Source of the DNA: Victivallaceae bacterium
Lineage (GTDB): Bacteria; Verrucomicrobiota; Lentisphaeria; Victivallales; Victivallaceae
DNA length: 64,000 nucleotides
Direction: 5' to 3'
Assembly: GCA_021647315.1 (NCBI GenBank)
Contig: JAKIUY010000007.1
Location: forward strand, 1 to 64,000
Below, one piece after another: positions 32,087 through 42,574 of this stretch. The notes beneath the pieces were generated by a model that searched no databases, was not told where the DNA came from, and worked only from the letters and a program-made list of their open reading frames with translations. Each line of letters begins with the position of its first letter. Position 1 is the first letter of the stretch. The position numbers and the translations under genes were made by a program.

Positions 32087-35000
32087 CTATTGCTTTTTCC
32101 GCCATTCGACTGTTTTCTGGATGACGACATAAAAGGCTGGCACCAAAATGGTTCCGAAGACAGCGGAAAGCAACATGCCGCCACAGACGGCGGTACCAAG
32201 TGAACGCCGACTGGCTGAACCGGCACCGACCGCAACCACCAGCGGAATTACTCCGAGGACAAAAGAGAGTGCTGTCATCAGTACCGCGCGAAACCGCAAA
32301 CTGGCCGCATCAGCGGCAGCTTCCAGAATCGAACGCCCTGACTCGCGTTGATTTTTAGCAAATTCAACAATCAGAATAGCTGTTTTACTCGCCAAGCCGA
32401 AGAGCAGGATAAATCCTACCTGGGCATAGATATTATTTTCGAGTCCGGCAAGCCACAAAGCGCCGATCGCGCCGAAAAAGGCGATAGGCACGGAGAACAT
32501 TATCGCCAATGGCAACATCCAGCTTTCATATTGCGCCACGAGAAACAGATAGATAAAAACCAGTGGCAAGGCAAAAATAATGGTTATCTGATTACCCGCC
32601 AGAATTTCCTGATATGACATCCCCGTCCATTCATAATCATAATTTGTCGGCAAATTATGTTTGGCAACCCGTTCCATGGCCGCCATCGCCTGTCCGGACG
32701 AATACCCCGGAGCCGCTTGACCATTGACGGTTGCCGATTTATAAAGGTTATAATGATTAATTATTTCCGGCCCCAGAATACTTGTAACCTTGACCAAGGT
32801 CGACATTGGAATCATTTCACCATCAGCACTGCGCAGATAGAGTGAGCTAAGATCAGAAATATCACGTCTGAACTGTTGTTCCGCCTGCACCATAACTTTG
32901 TAGACTTTACCAAATCGGTTAAAATCATTGACATAAAATGCGCCGAGATTGGCCTGCAATGAAGTAAAAACATCACTGAGGTCAATACCCAGTTTTTTCA
33001 CCTTACGGCGATCAATATCGAGATATATTTGTGGCACTCCAGCTCTGAAAGGGCTGAAAACCCGGGACAATTCCGGCTCTTTATTAGCGGCGATAATCAA
33101 GCCACCAAGTGCAGAAGCTAAATCCTGAACGCTGCCGCTGCCCCGATCCTGGAGCACAAATTCAAAGCCACCAGTTGTACCAAGTCCCGGAATTGCCGGT
33201 GGCTCGAAGATAAAGATATTGGCATCAGGGATCGCCATTACCTTACGTTGAATTTGTTGAACAATTGATCTCGATTGCAGGGGCGCACTTTTACGTTCAT
33301 CCCAAGGTTTTAAGATACCGATCAACAGTGCAGCATTAGACGAATTGGTACCGTTTAAAATACTATAGCCATCAACACTCAACACATCAGTAACGCCTGG
33401 AGTTTCAGCACAAATTTTTCTAATCCGATTAGAAATCTGTGCACTGCGTTCGAGTGACGCACCATCTGGCAATTGAACATTTATCATAAAAAAGCCCTGA
33501 TCTTCAGTCGGGATAAATCCAGTCGGCAAGTTAATGTAAAGCCAATAGGTAAAGCCTAACAATCCAGCAAAGATTAACATTACCAAGATGACTCGACGGG
33601 TCAGAAACCTGACCCATTTCATATAGCCTACAGTCATTGAATCGAAAATTTTATTAAACCAGACAAACCCAATAAAGGTACTGGCACCAGCCGGTTTCAG
33701 AATGGTGGCACACAACGCCGGACTTAAGGTTAAAGCGTTCAATGAAGAGATACAGACCGCAACCGATATGGTTACCGCAAACTGGCGATACAACACTCCC
33801 GTCATCCCGGGCAGGAACATCACTGGGACAAATACCGCCATCAGAACCATTGTTGTCGCAATTACCGGCGAGGTGATCAGTTTCATGGTTTCAATCGTCG
33901 CCGTTTCAGCTGACAAACCATCATTATTCATTTTATGATTAACGCTTTCTATGACCGTAATTGCATCATCGACAACAATACCGATAGCTAGAATCAGTCC
34001 GAACAGGGTAATTAAATTGATTGAATAGCCCAGTGCCAGCAATGCGGCAAAGGTACCGATTAGCGAAACCGGAATAGCCAACGCCGGGATCAGAGTTGAA
34101 CGGAAGTTTTGCAGAAAAATATAGGTGACTAAAACTACCAGAAAAACTGCAATCACTAATGTAACCAACACCTCGGAGATTGAAGCTTGAATAAATCTTG
34201 TGGTATCATAGATGAAACCATATTTAAGATCTTTAGGAAAATTTGGCGCGGCGGCGATGCGGCGCAAAGTTTCTCTGACCTGAGCAGCAACTGCCAGTCC
34301 ATTCGCACTTGGTAGTTGGTAAACAGCTAATAACGCGGCAGGTTTACCATTAAGTTTTGACATGGACGAATAAGATTCAGCCCCCAGATCAACTCTGGCA
34401 ACATCTTTGACTTTTACCACTGATCCGTCTGAATTGGCCCGAACAACAATATTCTCGAACTCTTTAACTTGCGATAGCCGTCCTTTAACACGAATTGTAT
34501 ATTGAAATTGCTGTTGACGGTTAATTGGCGGAGCACCAATCTGACCGGCAGCCACCTGAGCATTCTGTTCCTGAACCGCCGCAATAACATCAGTCGGTGT
34601 CAACTTCAGCCCATTCAGCTTGTCAGGGTTTAACCATATTCGCATTGAATATGACATATTACCGAACAAGCTGGCATTACCCACCCCGGGTATCCGGGCA
34701 ATCTCATCGCGAATATTTAATAAAGTGTAGTTATTGAGAAATAGTTCATCATAGCTGTTTCCAGGAGAAAATATATTGACAATCAGCAACATATTTGTTG
34801 ATTGCTCTTTAGTACTGATACCCTGGCGTTTGACCTCTTCCGGCAGTTGCGGGGTGGCAATTGACACTCGATTCTGAGAATTAACCGTATTAAGGTCGCC
34901 ATCACTGCCGATCTCAAATGTAATATTTATGGTAGCACTGCCATTATTTGAACTGGTCGACGACATATAAAGCATGCGCTTAACACCATTAACCTGTGTT

Positions 35001-35200
35001 TCAATCGGTGAGACCACCGTCTGTTCAACAACTTCCGCATTCGCGCCTGGATAGTTAGTGGTAATCTGAACCTGCGGGGGCGTTATTTCAGGATACTGAG
35101 CTACCGGCAGCACTTTGATAGCAATCAAGCCGGCAATGGTAATGACGATAGAAATAACAAAAGCAAACTTCGGACGCGTAATAAAAAATTGACTGATCAT
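32087..35200 (-). CDS. RND efflux pump inner-membrane transporter (HAE1/AcrB type)
   Basis: The 1037-residue protein has the RND layout: an N-terminal span ([20 protein letters not shown]), a large periplasmic porter domain, a membrane block with [12 protein letters not shown] (proton-relay Asp pair), a second porter domain, and a C-terminal membrane block ([19 protein letters not shown]). Motifs such as [17 protein letters not shown] are typical of HAE1 drug/bile efflux. It follows the adaptor gene with 15 bases between, so the two form an operon; no TolC-like outer membrane gene is adjacent. Confidence 0.94.
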   Translation of the reverse strand: MISQFFITRPKFAFVISIVITIAGLIAIKVLPVAQYPEITPPQVQITTNYPGANAEVVEQTVVSPIETQVNGVKRMLYMSSTSSNNGSATINITFEIGSDGDLNTVNSQNRVSIATPQLPEEVKRQGISTKEQSTNMLLIVNIFSPGNSYDELFLNNYTLLNIRDEIARIPGVGNASLFGNMSYSMRIWLNPDKLNGLKLTPTDVIAAVQEQNAQVAAGQIGAPPINRQQQFQYTIRVKGRLSQVKEFENIVVRANSDGSVVKVKDVARVDLGAESYSSMSKLNGKPAALLAVYQLPSANGLAVAAQVRETLRRIAAAPNFPKDLKYGFIYDTTRFIQASISEVLVTLVIAVFLVVLVTYIFLQNFRSTLIPALAIPVSLIGTFAALLALGYSINLITLFGLILAIGIVVDDAITVIESVNHKMNNDGLSAETATIETMKLITSPVIATTMVLMAVFVPVMFLPGMTGVLYRQFAVTISVAVCISSLNALTLSPALCATILKPAGASTFIGFVWFNKIFDSMTVGYMKWVRFLTRRVILVMLIFAGLLGFTYWLYINLPTGFIPTEDQGFFMINVQLPDGASLERSAQISNRIRKICAETPGVTDVLSVDGYSILNGTNSSNAALLIGILKPWDERKSAPLQSRSIVQQIQRKVMAIPDANIFIFEPPAIPGLGTTGGFEFVLQDRGSGSVQDLASALGGLIIAANKEPELSRVFSPFRAGVPQIYLDIDRRKVKKLGIDLSDVFTSLQANLGAFYVNDFNRFGKVYKVMVQAEQQFRRDISDLSSLYLRSADGEMIPMSTLVKVTSILGPEIINHYNLYKSATVNGQAAPGYSSGQAMAAMERVAKHNLPTNYDYEWTGMSYQEILAGNQITIIFALPLVFIYLFLVAQYESWMLPLAIMFSVPIAFFGAIGALWLAGLENNIYAQVGFILLFGLASKTAILIVEFAKNQRESGRSILEAAADAASLRFRAVLMTALSFVLGVIPLVVAVGAGSASRRSLGTAVCGGMLLSAVFGTILVPAFYVVIQKTVEWRKKQ

Positions 35201-35215
35201 AATCTATGTCTCGGG

Positions 35216-36391
35216 TTATTTAACAGTTGCGGTTGGAGACTCTTCAGTCATTGCCGGTGAAACATTCATCGCGGGATTCATTTTATCACGCATCGTTTTA
35301 ACTTTCATTCCCTCCCGCACCTTCTGCAAGCCTTCAACAATAACCAGTTCGCCGGCAATTAAACCGGATTTGATAATAATATTAATCCCATGCCGGTCTC
35401 CAACCGTAACATTTTTACGTTTAACCTGCTGTTGAGCCGTAACCACCAACACAAATTTCCCCTGTTGATCTTCCTGGATTGATGCCTGTGGAATCATTAA
35501 GGCCACTATTTGTTCTCTCGCTTCCAGGATTACGTTGACATACTGCCCCGGCAACAAAATTCGTTTTTTATTTTCAAACGCTACCCGCAGTTTTATCGAC
35601 CCGGTTGCCGGATTTATCCGGTTATCGATGAAATCAATAATCCCGTCATGACGATATATTGTTCCGTTTGATAAGCGTAATCTAACCTTTATCTTTCTAT
35701 CATCCTGAGCACGATTAATATTCCCTTTCTGCAAAGCACTCAGAATAACCGCTTCATTCAGATTGAACTCAACTTTCATCGGGTCAAGTTTTATAATAGT
35801 CGCTAAAGTGCCACTATTCGGCCCAATAACATTACCCACGCTGTAGGTTGACAGACCAATCAGGCCATCAAACGGGGCTTTTATATCAGTATAACTTAAG
35901 TTTATTTTGGCAATCTTTAATTTCCCCTGCGCTGCCATAACTTTAGCATCCGCCATCATTTTTGCGGCTCGGGCATTATCATAAGCACGTTGTGAAGTTG
36001 CCTTCTGCGCCAATAATGTCGTTTGACGTTTGAAATCAATCTGGGCATTAATCAAATCAGCCTGGGCGTTTTCAAGATCAGCCTGGGCACTTTGAACTTC
36101 AGCCTGATATTTATCTTTTTCGATTTCAAACAGTAATTTACCTTTTTGAACAAAATCGCCTTCAATAAATTCACGTTTAACGAGAAAACCCTCTACTCTT
36201 GCCAGAAATTCAACTTTATCCTGAGCAACCGTCTGGCCGACAGCTGCATGAGTTTTAACTATATCCTCATTCGTGGCAGGTGTAACCACCACGGTAGGTT
36301 GGAGCCGTGGCGGCGGTGCTTTGCGTTCGCAGCCAACAATAAAACCAAATAGTAATAAAGCAGTAAAAAAATTAATATTAAGTTTATTCAT
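35216..36391 (-). CDS. RND efflux periplasmic adaptor lipoprotein (AcrA type)
   Basis: A lipoprotein signal (LLLFGFIVGCERK, lipobox FIVGC) anchors a 391-residue adaptor with the lipoyl half-motifs (AHAAVGQTVAQDKVEFLARV, GDFVQKGKLLFEIEK), a coiled-coil hairpin (residues about 95-160, QSAQADLENAQADLINAQID), and beta-barrel/membrane-proximal domains (IKAPFDGLIG, LPGQYVNVIL). It bridges the inner-membrane pump to an outer-membrane channel. It is the first gene of the pump operon. Confidence 0.93.
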   Translation of the reverse strand: MNKLNINFFTALLLFGFIVGCERKAPPPRLQPTVVVTPATNEDIVKTHAAVGQTVAQDKVEFLARVEGFLVKREFIEGDFVQKGKLLFEIEKDKYQAEVQSAQADLENAQADLINAQIDFKRQTTLLAQKATSQRAYDNARAAKMMADAKVMAAQGKLKIAKINLSYTDIKAPFDGLIGLSTYSVGNVIGPNSGTLATIIKLDPMKVEFNLNEAVILSALQKGNINRAQDDRKIKVRLRLSNGTIYRHDGIIDFIDNRINPATGSIKLRVAFENKKRILLPGQYVNVILEAREQIVALMIPQASIQEDQQGKFVLVVTAQQQVKRKNVTVGDRHGINIIIKSGLIAGELVIVEGLQKVREGMKVKTMRDKMNPAMNVSPAMTEESPTATVK

Positions 36392-36570
36392 GAAAACATC
36401 CTCGCTTAGTCAAGTTTAAAATGCCAAAAAACTAACTGATCTTATCAAACAGAGCCAGCTTCTAAGCATTACATGTTATGAATATAAACAGCTGGCAGTT
36501 TATTGCAAACTCCACTAGATAAACTTTTTTCCACTACCTCCCACGATTTCCCGAGACGTAGTGCTGTGTC

Positions 36571-36595
36571 AGCGGTGAAGAATCACCGGACTCCG
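36571..36595. repeat. GCGGTGAAGAATCACC interspersed repeat
   Basis: agcggtgaagaatcaccgga followed by ctccg. Copies lie at 42521-42543 and, inverted, at 48344-48365. All are between genes. The unit contains a ggtga...tcacc stem. Confidence 0.7.
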
Positions 36596-36669
36596 AAAAT
36601 ATTTCTGCTTCCAATACTAGCAGTCAGCGATCATGCTTCCGTAGCGTAGCGAAGTTTGAAGCATTAACA

Positions 36670-36691
36670 AACGGACGAATGTCCGTCCGTT
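36670..36691 (-). terminator. Hairpin overlapping the guaA stop
   Basis: aacggacg/cgtccgtt with a 6-base loop; one arm reaches into the guaA stop codon. There is no T-run, so termination is uncertain. Confidence 0.35.
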
Positions 36692-38237
36692 ATTCCCACT
36701 CAATGGTGCCTGGGGGTTTTGAGGTAATATCGTAGACTACCCGGTTGATACCCTGAACTTCATTGATGATCCGGGTGGAGATGTTGCCGAGCACTTCGTA
36801 AGGCAGTTTTACCCAGTCGGCGGTCATGCCGTCTGAACTTTCCACGGCCCGCAGGGCAATGGCATTGTCATAGGTGCGTTCGTCTCCCATGACGCCGACA
36901 GTACGGATTGGCAGGAATACGGCAAATGTCTGCCAGATTTCATAGTAAAGACCGGCTTTTCTGATTTCATCAACCACAATCGCATCAGCATCACGAAGTG
37001 TATCAAGATTTTCTTTAGTTACCGCGCCGATATGTCTGACCGCAAGACCTGGGCCTGGGAATGGTTGACGCCAGACAACATCTTTCGGCAGGCCAAGTTG
37101 GGCACCGACTTCGCGTACTTCATCCTTAAAAAGACGGCTTAGCGGTTCGAGCAGTTTTAGTTTCATTTTTTCAGGTAGCCCGCCAACATTGTGATGGCTT
37201 TTGATCATTGAAGCTGGATTGCCGTCAATCGGTACACTTTCGATGACATCTGGGTAGGTGGTGCCCTGGGCTAAGAATGCTGCATTTGTAATAGTTTTAG
37301 ATTCTTCGTCAAATACTTCGACAAATTCATGACCGATAATCTTGCGTTTGCGTTCCGGGTCAGCATGGCCGGCAAGTTTATCGAGAAAACGCTGTTCAGC
37401 ATCAATATAACGGAAATTTATTTTGAAATTATCAGAGAAGAGTTGCTGTACCCGTTCTGCTTCGCCTTTACGCAACATCCCGTTATTAACAAAAATACAG
37501 GTCAGTTGATTTCCGATAGCCTTATTGATCAGGGCGGCTGCGACTGAAGAGTCTACGCCACCGCTAAGTCCGAGCACTACCTGGCTATCGCCGACGGTTT
37601 TGCGAATCTCATTTACCGCAGATTCGATAAATGATGCCATAGTCCAGTTGCCGACGCAACCACAGATCTTATGACAGAAATTACTGATAATCTCTTTGCC
37701 TCGCGGCGTATGGACTACTTCCGGGTGGAATTGAATCCCATACATGTTGCGCGCTTCGTTGGCAATACCGGCAAATTCGGTATTGTCAGTAGTGGCTCGA
37801 ACAGTAAAACCTTCGGGCAATTCACGCACCTTATCACCGTGCGACATCCAGACCTGAATGTCGCCTTCGATGCCGCTGAACAGGGTCTGGCTGTTACTGA
37901 TGTTGAGTATTGCTTTGCCATACTCACGTGCCTGCCCGCGGACAACTTTTCCGCCGAGAATATTGATCATCAATTGTTGGCCATAACAGATACCGAGAAT
38001 CGGCAGATTGAGATCAAATATTGCCGGATCACATTTAGGGGCGTTATCTTGATAGACACTGGCGGGGCCACCACTGAGAATCAGGCCCTGTGCCTGTTCT
38101 GCAGCAATTTTTGCCGCCGGGGTGTTGAATGGTAGAATTTTACTGTATACATTGCATTCACGGATGCGTCGGGCAATCAGCTGGCTGTATTGTGAGCCGA
38201 AATCAAGTACAATTACGGTTTCAACTTTATTACTCAT
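36690..38237 (-). CDS. guaA: GMP synthase (glutamine-hydrolysing)
   Basis: The 515-residue enzyme has an N-terminal class I glutamine amidotransferase domain (catalytic Cys in [11 protein letters not shown], His/Glu in QFHPEVVHT) and an ATP-pyrophosphatase domain ([14 protein letters not shown]), ending with the dimerisation region (PGTIEWE). It converts XMP to GMP. Length and motifs are canonical. It is transcribed alone on the minus strand. Confidence 0.97.
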   Translation of the reverse strand: MSNKVETVIVLDFGSQYSQLIARRIRECNVYSKILPFNTPAAKIAAEQAQGLILSGGPASVYQDNAPKCDPAIFDLNLPILGICYGQQLMINILGGKVVRGQAREYGKAILNISNSQTLFSGIEGDIQVWMSHGDKVRELPEGFTVRATTDNTEFAGIANEARNMYGIQFHPEVVHTPRGKEIISNFCHKICGCVGNWTMASFIESAVNEIRKTVGDSQVVLGLSGGVDSSVAAALINKAIGNQLTCIFVNNGMLRKGEAERVQQLFSDNFKINFRYIDAEQRFLDKLAGHADPERKRKIIGHEFVEVFDEESKTITNAAFLAQGTTYPDVIESVPIDGNPASMIKSHHNVGGLPEKMKLKLLEPLSRLFKDEVREVGAQLGLPKDVVWRQPFPGPGLAVRHIGAVTKENLDTLRDADAIVVDEIRKAGLYYEIWQTFAVFLPIRTVGVMGDERTYDNAIALRAVESSDGMTADWVKLPYEVLGNISTRIINEVQGINRVVYDITSKPPGTIEWE

Positions 38238-38341
38238 AGTCTTTATATCCTTATATATTCATATAAAATTAATTAATTAAATTTCAACTTATAAGATAAT
38301 GGTAGATAATAGTTAAAGCAAATAGACCACTATATAAGATG

Positions 38342-38452
38342 TTATTTTTTTGCCCATGTAAAGAGTGAACCAGAGAAAGATAACTCCAGATCCACCAGCT
38401 CCCAGGGTAGTTCAATACTGGATTTACAAGTACACTTAATTTTATTTAGCAT
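38342..38452 (-). CDS. Possible 36-residue small protein
   Basis: The frame MLNKIKCTCKSSIELPWELV... ends in SLFTWAKK. It has an AAGG 8 bases before the ATG and a CxC pair, and its codon use looks protein-like, but I know no homologue. It sits between guaA and cysH. It could equally be a chance frame; recorded because it is too short for usual gene finding. Confidence 0.25.
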   Translation of the reverse strand: MLNKIKCTCKSSIELPWELVDLELSFSGSLFTWAKK

Positions 38453-38522
38453 TGAACAGCCTTGTACCAGCCCTCTTTTTAATAAAATCAAAGAAAAGAT
38501 ACCTTACTAAGTTAATAATAAT

Positions 38523-38552
38523 TTGACAAGTTTAAATTTGAGGCTATATTAT
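38523..38552 (+). promoter_or_regulatory. Candidate promoter of the cys module
   Basis: TTGACA (38523-38528), an 18-base spacer and TATTAT (38547-38552). The transcript would start about 57 bases before the cysH ATG. This also argues against any cysH start at 38523. Confidence 0.6.
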
Positions 38553-38615
38553 AGGTACGATAACAATAAAACAATGATTTTACAGTTAAACTTTACAAAT
38601 TTAATAAGGATTACA

Positions 38616-39344
38616 ATGAAAGAGCAAGTGTTAGCGATAAAAGAGCAACTATCAGGGAAAACGGCTGAAGAAATTTTGCAATGGATTGCGTTCGAGATGA
38701 ACGGACAGGTTGTGTTTGCTACGGGCATGGGTGCTGAAGATCAGGTAATTATTGATATGATCTGGCGTCACAAACTGGCGATTCCATCAATTACACTTGA
38801 CACAGGTCGATTATTCAATGAAACTCATGAGTTGATTCAAGCTACCGAGGAGCGTTACAATGCTGCGATAAAAGTTTTTTATCCGAACAGCACAGCGTTG
38901 GAAGCGATGGTGGCAGCACATGGGATCAATCTTTTTCGTAACAATGTTGAACAACGTAAAATGTGTTGTCAGGTGCGGAAAATTGATCCGCTTAAACGGG
39001 CTTTAGCTCCTTACTCCGCCTGGATCTGCGGCTTGAGACGTTCTCAATCAGTGACCCGCAGCGATATTGAAGTTGTTGCCTGGGATGAGGCTAATCAGAT
39101 GATAAAGATTAATCCGCTGGTTGACTGGAATGAATATAATGTTTGGGATTACATCAAGGAACATGATGTGCCCTATAGTAAATTGCATGACAGCGGCTTC
39201 CCCAGTATTGGTTGTTCGTGTTGTACTAGAGCGATTGGTCCCGGTGAAGACGTCAGAGCTGGACGCTGGTGGTGGGAAACCCCGGAACAGAAAGAGTGCG
39301 GGCTTCACCTGGTTAATGGTAAATTAACCAGAGCCGCAAAATAA
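38616..39344 (+). CDS. cysH: APS/PAPS reductase, APS-type with iron-sulfur cysteines
   Basis: The 242-residue protein has a PP-loop-like ATGMGAED, TLDTGRLFNET, and the catalytic ECGLH motif near the C-terminus (QKECGLH). It also has both Cys pairs of the [4Fe-4S] type: MCCQVRKIDPL and IGCSCCTRAI. This is the assimilatory adenylylsulfate (APS) reductase branch, which reduces APS directly to sulfite. I start at ATG 38616 with AAGGA 7 bases before; an upstream TTG would lie in the promoter. It leads the cysH-cysD-cysN module. Confidence 0.92.
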   Translation: MKEQVLAIKEQLSGKTAEEILQWIAFEMNGQVVFATGMGAEDQVIIDMIWRHKLAIPSITLDTGRLFNETHELIQATEERYNAAIKVFYPNSTALEAMVAAHGINLFRNNVEQRKMCCQVRKIDPLKRALAPYSAWICGLRRSQSVTRSDIEVVAWDEANQMIKINPLVDWNEYNVWDYIKEHDVPYSKLHDSGFPSIGCSCCTRAIGPGEDVRAGRWWWETPEQKECGLHLVNGKLTRAAK

Positions 39345-39420
39345 TAAATTTAAACATGCCCGTAGAGGTAAATTCTATATTTACCCAAATAAAATAATTA
39401 AAATAAACAAAATATAAATT

Positions 39421-39435
39421 ACCCCAATGGGGATA
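39421..39435. promoter_or_regulatory. accccaatggggata palindrome before cysD
   Basis: A cccc/gggg palindrome about 20 bases upstream of the cysD start, related to the CCCAnnnTGGG motif but with a shorter centre. Its place beside the ribosome site suggests RNA-level or operator function. Confidence 0.35.
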
Positions 39436-39454
39436 AAAAATTAGGAACAATATT

Positions 39455-40363
39455 ATGTCAGATTATAAAATAAGTCAGTTAAAACAGTTGGAGGCGGAGA
39501 GTATTGAAATTTTCCGCGACGCGGTCAGTCAGTTTGATAATCCGGTCATGCTCTATTCTATCGGCAAAGATTCATCAGTACTGGTCAGATTGGCTCAGAA
39601 GGCATTTTTCCCCGGCAAACTGCCGTTTAAACTACTCCATATAAATTCAACATGGAAATTCAAAGAGATGATTGAGTTTCGGGATAAATTCTGTGCTGAA
39701 CAGGGCCTTGATTTGACAGTGGGGCATAATGTGGAAGGTAAGGCGGCAGGCGTTAACCCGTTTGATTACGGTAGCCGCAAATATACCGATATCATGAAAA
39801 CCCAGGCCCTGTTGCAGTCACTTGATGAAGGTGGTTATGATGTGGCATTCGGTGGTGCGCGGCGTGATGAAGAAAAATCACGGGCTAAAGAGCGCATCTA
39901 TTCATTCCGTGACCGTAATCATCAATGGGATCCGAAAAATCAGCGGCCGGAACTGTGGAATCTTTATAATGGCCGGATTAATCCCGGTGAGAGTGTGCGG
40001 GTTTTCCCTATCTCAAACTGGACTGAACTTGACGTTTGGCAATACATCAGATTGGAAAAAATTCCGTTAGTGCCGCTCTATTTCGCTAAAAAACGTCCGG
40101 TGGTTAAACGTGACGGTACCTGGATTATGGTGGATGACGAACGCATGCGGCTTGAACCGGGCGAAACCCCGGTTGAGAAGATGGTGCGGTTTCGGACTCT
40201 AGGCTGTTATCCGCTGACTGGAGCAATTGAATCCAGTGCGGCTACAGTTGAAGATATTGTCGCTGAAATGATGCAGACGCGCCTCAGTGAGCGTTCAACC
40301 CGGCTAATTGACAGTGATGGTGATTCATCAATGGAACAGAAAAAACGTGAAGGCTACTTTTAG
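39455..40363 (+). CDS. cysD: Sulfate adenylyltransferase small subunit
   Basis: The 302-residue protein has the PP-motif [30 protein letters not shown]-like text, [17 protein letters not shown] and [13 protein letters not shown], and ends in the Arg-rich [11 protein letters not shown] tail; all are CysD hallmarks. With CysN it makes APS from sulfate and ATP. AGGA lies 8 bases before the ATG. Length is canonical. Confidence 0.96.
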   Translation: MSDYKISQLKQLEAESIEIFRDAVSQFDNPVMLYSIGKDSSVLVRLAQKAFFPGKLPFKLLHINSTWKFKEMIEFRDKFCAEQGLDLTVGHNVEGKAAGVNPFDYGSRKYTDIMKTQALLQSLDEGGYDVAFGGARRDEEKSRAKERIYSFRDRNHQWDPKNQRPELWNLYNGRINPGESVRVFPISNWTELDVWQYIRLEKIPLVPLYFAKKRPVVKRDGTWIMVDDERMRLEPGETPVEKMVRFRTLGCYPLTGAIESSAATVEDIVAEMMQTRLSERSTRLIDSDGDSSMEQKKREGYF

Positions 40364-40490
40364 TAAAGTATGAATTATGATTGCTGAATGCAGAACTATC
40401 GCTGAAAGTATATTTATTTAGGCTGAAATATTAACTTACTTTTATTCCATTCATTTTAGTTAAAAGAGCCGAATAAGTGAACTAAAAAAT

Positions 40491-40505
40491 CCCCATAATG
40501 GGTAT
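40491..40505. promoter_or_regulatory. ccccataatgggtat palindrome before cysN
   Basis: Same motif as at 11960 and 29365, about 27 bases upstream of the cysN start. Confidence 0.35.
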
Positions 40506-40531
40506 AAACAATTTTTACAGGAAACAGGATT

Positions 40532-42379
40532 ATGGATATTGATAAATTTTTAGATGAGCATGAAAACAAGGATTTGCTGCGGTTTCTGACTTGCGGGTCA
40601 GTTGACGACGGTAAATCAACCTTGATCGGACGTTTGCTCTATGACAGCAAACTTATTTTTGACGATCAGCTGAGCACGCTGCGTAAGGACAGTGAAAAAT
40701 CAGGCACAACCGGAGTTGGAGAAATTGATTACGCTCTGCTGCTTGATGGACTGAAGGCTGAACGTGAACAGGGCATTACAATTGATGTCGCATATCGTTA
40801 CTTTGCCACGCCTAAGCGGAAATTCATCATTGCTGACACTCCGGGGCATGAACAGTACACTAGAAATATGGCAACGGGTGCATCAACGGCGGATCTAGCG
40901 GTAATTCTGATTGATGCCCGCTATGGGGTCATCACCCAGACCAAACGCCATGCGTTTATTGTCTCACTGCTCGGGATTAAACATGTCATTGTCGCCATCA
41001 ATAAAATGGATTTGAATGACTATTCTGAAGATGTCTTCAATGCAATTAAAGCTGACTTTGCACAGTTTATCGATCCACTTGGCATCCCGGATATTCACTA
41101 TATCCCGCTTTCGGCACTTAAAGGCGATAATGTCGTTGATAAATCGGCGGCAACCGACTGGTATGACGGCGATACACTACTCTCAACGCTGGAAAATGTT
41201 AATATTGCCGCTGATCATAACTATAGCGATTTCCGTTTCCCGGTTCAATATGTCAATCGGCCGCATCTTAATTTTCGTGGGTTTGCCGGAACTATTGCCT
41301 CCGGAGTGATTAAACCCGGTGATGAAATAGCCGCTCTGCCGTCCGGTAAAAAATCTACGGTGAAGAATATTGTTACTGCTGACGGTAACCTTGATGAAGC
41401 TTTTGCCGGTCAGGCAATCACGTTGGAACTGCAAGATGAAATCGACATCAGCAGTGGCGAGATGATTGTCAAAGTTGGCAATACCCCTGCCGTAAGCAAA
41501 AGTTTTGATGCAATGTTGATCTGGATGAGTGAACAACCGCTTGATCTGTCACGTACCTATCATATCAAGCATACAGCCAAAATGACTAAGGCCAAAGTCG
41601 ATGTGATTAAGTACAAGGTCGATGTCAACTCATTGCGTAAACAGAATACGGATAAACTTGAACTCAATGAAATCGGGCGGGTAGTTGTCAGTTCCTATAA
41701 TGAACTGTTTTTTGACTCCTATCGTGAGAACCGTCAGACTGGCAGTTTTATTCTGATCGATACTATCAGTAATAATACTGTGGCGGCAGGCATGATCAAT
41801 GTCCCGGTGGCAGCTCAGGATGTGCCGGTTAATTCAGAACGTGAAGTGCTGGAAAAACATATCAATGATCGTGAATTTAACTGGGATCATGGTATTGTCA
41901 GTGCAAAACAGCGTGCGACCCGTAATCATCACTATGGCAAAACAGTTATCATTACCGGTTCAAAAGATAGCGGAAAACAACAGTTGGCCGCCAAACTGGA
42001 AAATAGACTGTTCAAAAGTAATCTGAATTCCTATTATCTCGGTATTGGTTCGATTCGCGACGGGCTTGATGCCGATATTCGGGAAGGATTTGTCAATCGA
42101 GATGAACATCTGCGCCGTCTCGGTGAACTTTCCAGGATCATGACTGATGCCGGATTGATTTTTATCACCTCAATCGATGATCTTGATGATTATGAACTTG
42201 AACACCTTAAACTGCTCAATACGCCGAATGAGTTTTTTGTGATCAGTGTTGACAGTCATCGTTTTGATTCATTCCAGCCGGATATTGCGATTGAAGAACT
42301 CTTGGATTACGAAGATGCCCTATCACAGATAGTTGCATTATTAGGGGCCAAAAAAATTATCCCTGAATATTGCATCTAA
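40532..42379 (+). CDS. cysN: Sulfate adenylyltransferase large subunit with degenerate CysC-like domain
   Basis: Residues 1-430 are a GTPase of the EF-Tu type: P-loop GSVDDGKST, switch [18 protein letters not shown] and NKMD. The C-terminal ~170 residues align with APS kinase (CysC) but the nucleotide-binding loop reads GSKDSGKQ, so the Ser/Thr after the GK is Gln, and the DGDNVRxGL motif is GIGSIRDGL. The kinase domain is therefore probably inactive. This fits the APS-type CysH here, which does not need PAPS. 615 residues is the usual CysNC fusion length. Confidence 0.93.
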   Translation: MDIDKFLDEHENKDLLRFLTCGSVDDGKSTLIGRLLYDSKLIFDDQLSTLRKDSEKSGTTGVGEIDYALLLDGLKAEREQGITIDVAYRYFATPKRKFIIADTPGHEQYTRNMATGASTADLAVILIDARYGVITQTKRHAFIVSLLGIKHVIVAINKMDLNDYSEDVFNAIKADFAQFIDPLGIPDIHYIPLSALKGDNVVDKSAATDWYDGDTLLSTLENVNIAADHNYSDFRFPVQYVNRPHLNFRGFAGTIASGVIKPGDEIAALPSGKKSTVKNIVTADGNLDEAFAGQAITLELQDEIDISSGEMIVKVGNTPAVSKSFDAMLIWMSEQPLDLSRTYHIKHTAKMTKAKVDVIKYKVDVNSLRKQNTDKLELNEIGRVVVSSYNELFFDSYRENRQTGSFILIDTISNNTVAAGMINVPVAAQDVPVNSEREVLEKHINDREFNWDHGIVSAKQRATRNHHYGKTVIITGSKDSGKQQLAAKLENRLFKSNLNSYYLGIGSIRDGLDADIREGFVNRDEHLRRLGELSRIMTDAGLIFITSIDDLDDYELEHLKLLNTPNEFFVISVDSHRFDSFQPDIAIEELLDYEDALSQIVALLGAKKIIPEYCI

Positions 42380-42411
42380 TACACAAGTGCATTCTTCTAG
42401 CTTAAAACAAA

Positions 42412-42437
42412 CAGGGGCGAACTAAAATTCGCCCCTG
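42412..42437. terminator. Hairpin terminator after cysN
   Basis: caggggcgaa/ttcgcccctg, a 10-bp perfect stem with a 6-base loop, 32 bases past the cysN stop and followed by atttta. It may end the cys transcript. Confidence 0.55.
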
Positions 42438-42520
42438 CATTTTAAAGTAGCTTAGGCGTCCCCCCTAAGTCCCACAACGTTTATCGTCTCTTTTGAGCGT
42501 TTGCGCGTTACAGCTTAAAA

Positions 42521-42543
42521 GCGGCGAAGAATCACCGCACTCC
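42521..42543. repeat. GCGGTGAAGAATCACC repeat, second copy
   Basis: gcggcgaagaatcaccgcac plus tcc; see 36571. Confidence 0.7.
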
Positions 42544-42574
42544 AAAGACAGCCTGTGCTGTCAAATTTTATTTA

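Larger units (their letters stand above)
38238..38615. other. Divergent region guaA/cysH
   Basis: Contains the cysH promoter (38523-38552) and a short minus-strand frame (38342-38452). Nothing else was recognised. Confidence 0.5.

Noticed and set aside
38523-38615. Upstream start for cysH
   Set aside because: The TTG at 38523 is part of the TTGACA promoter box, and the added residues do not resemble CysH.
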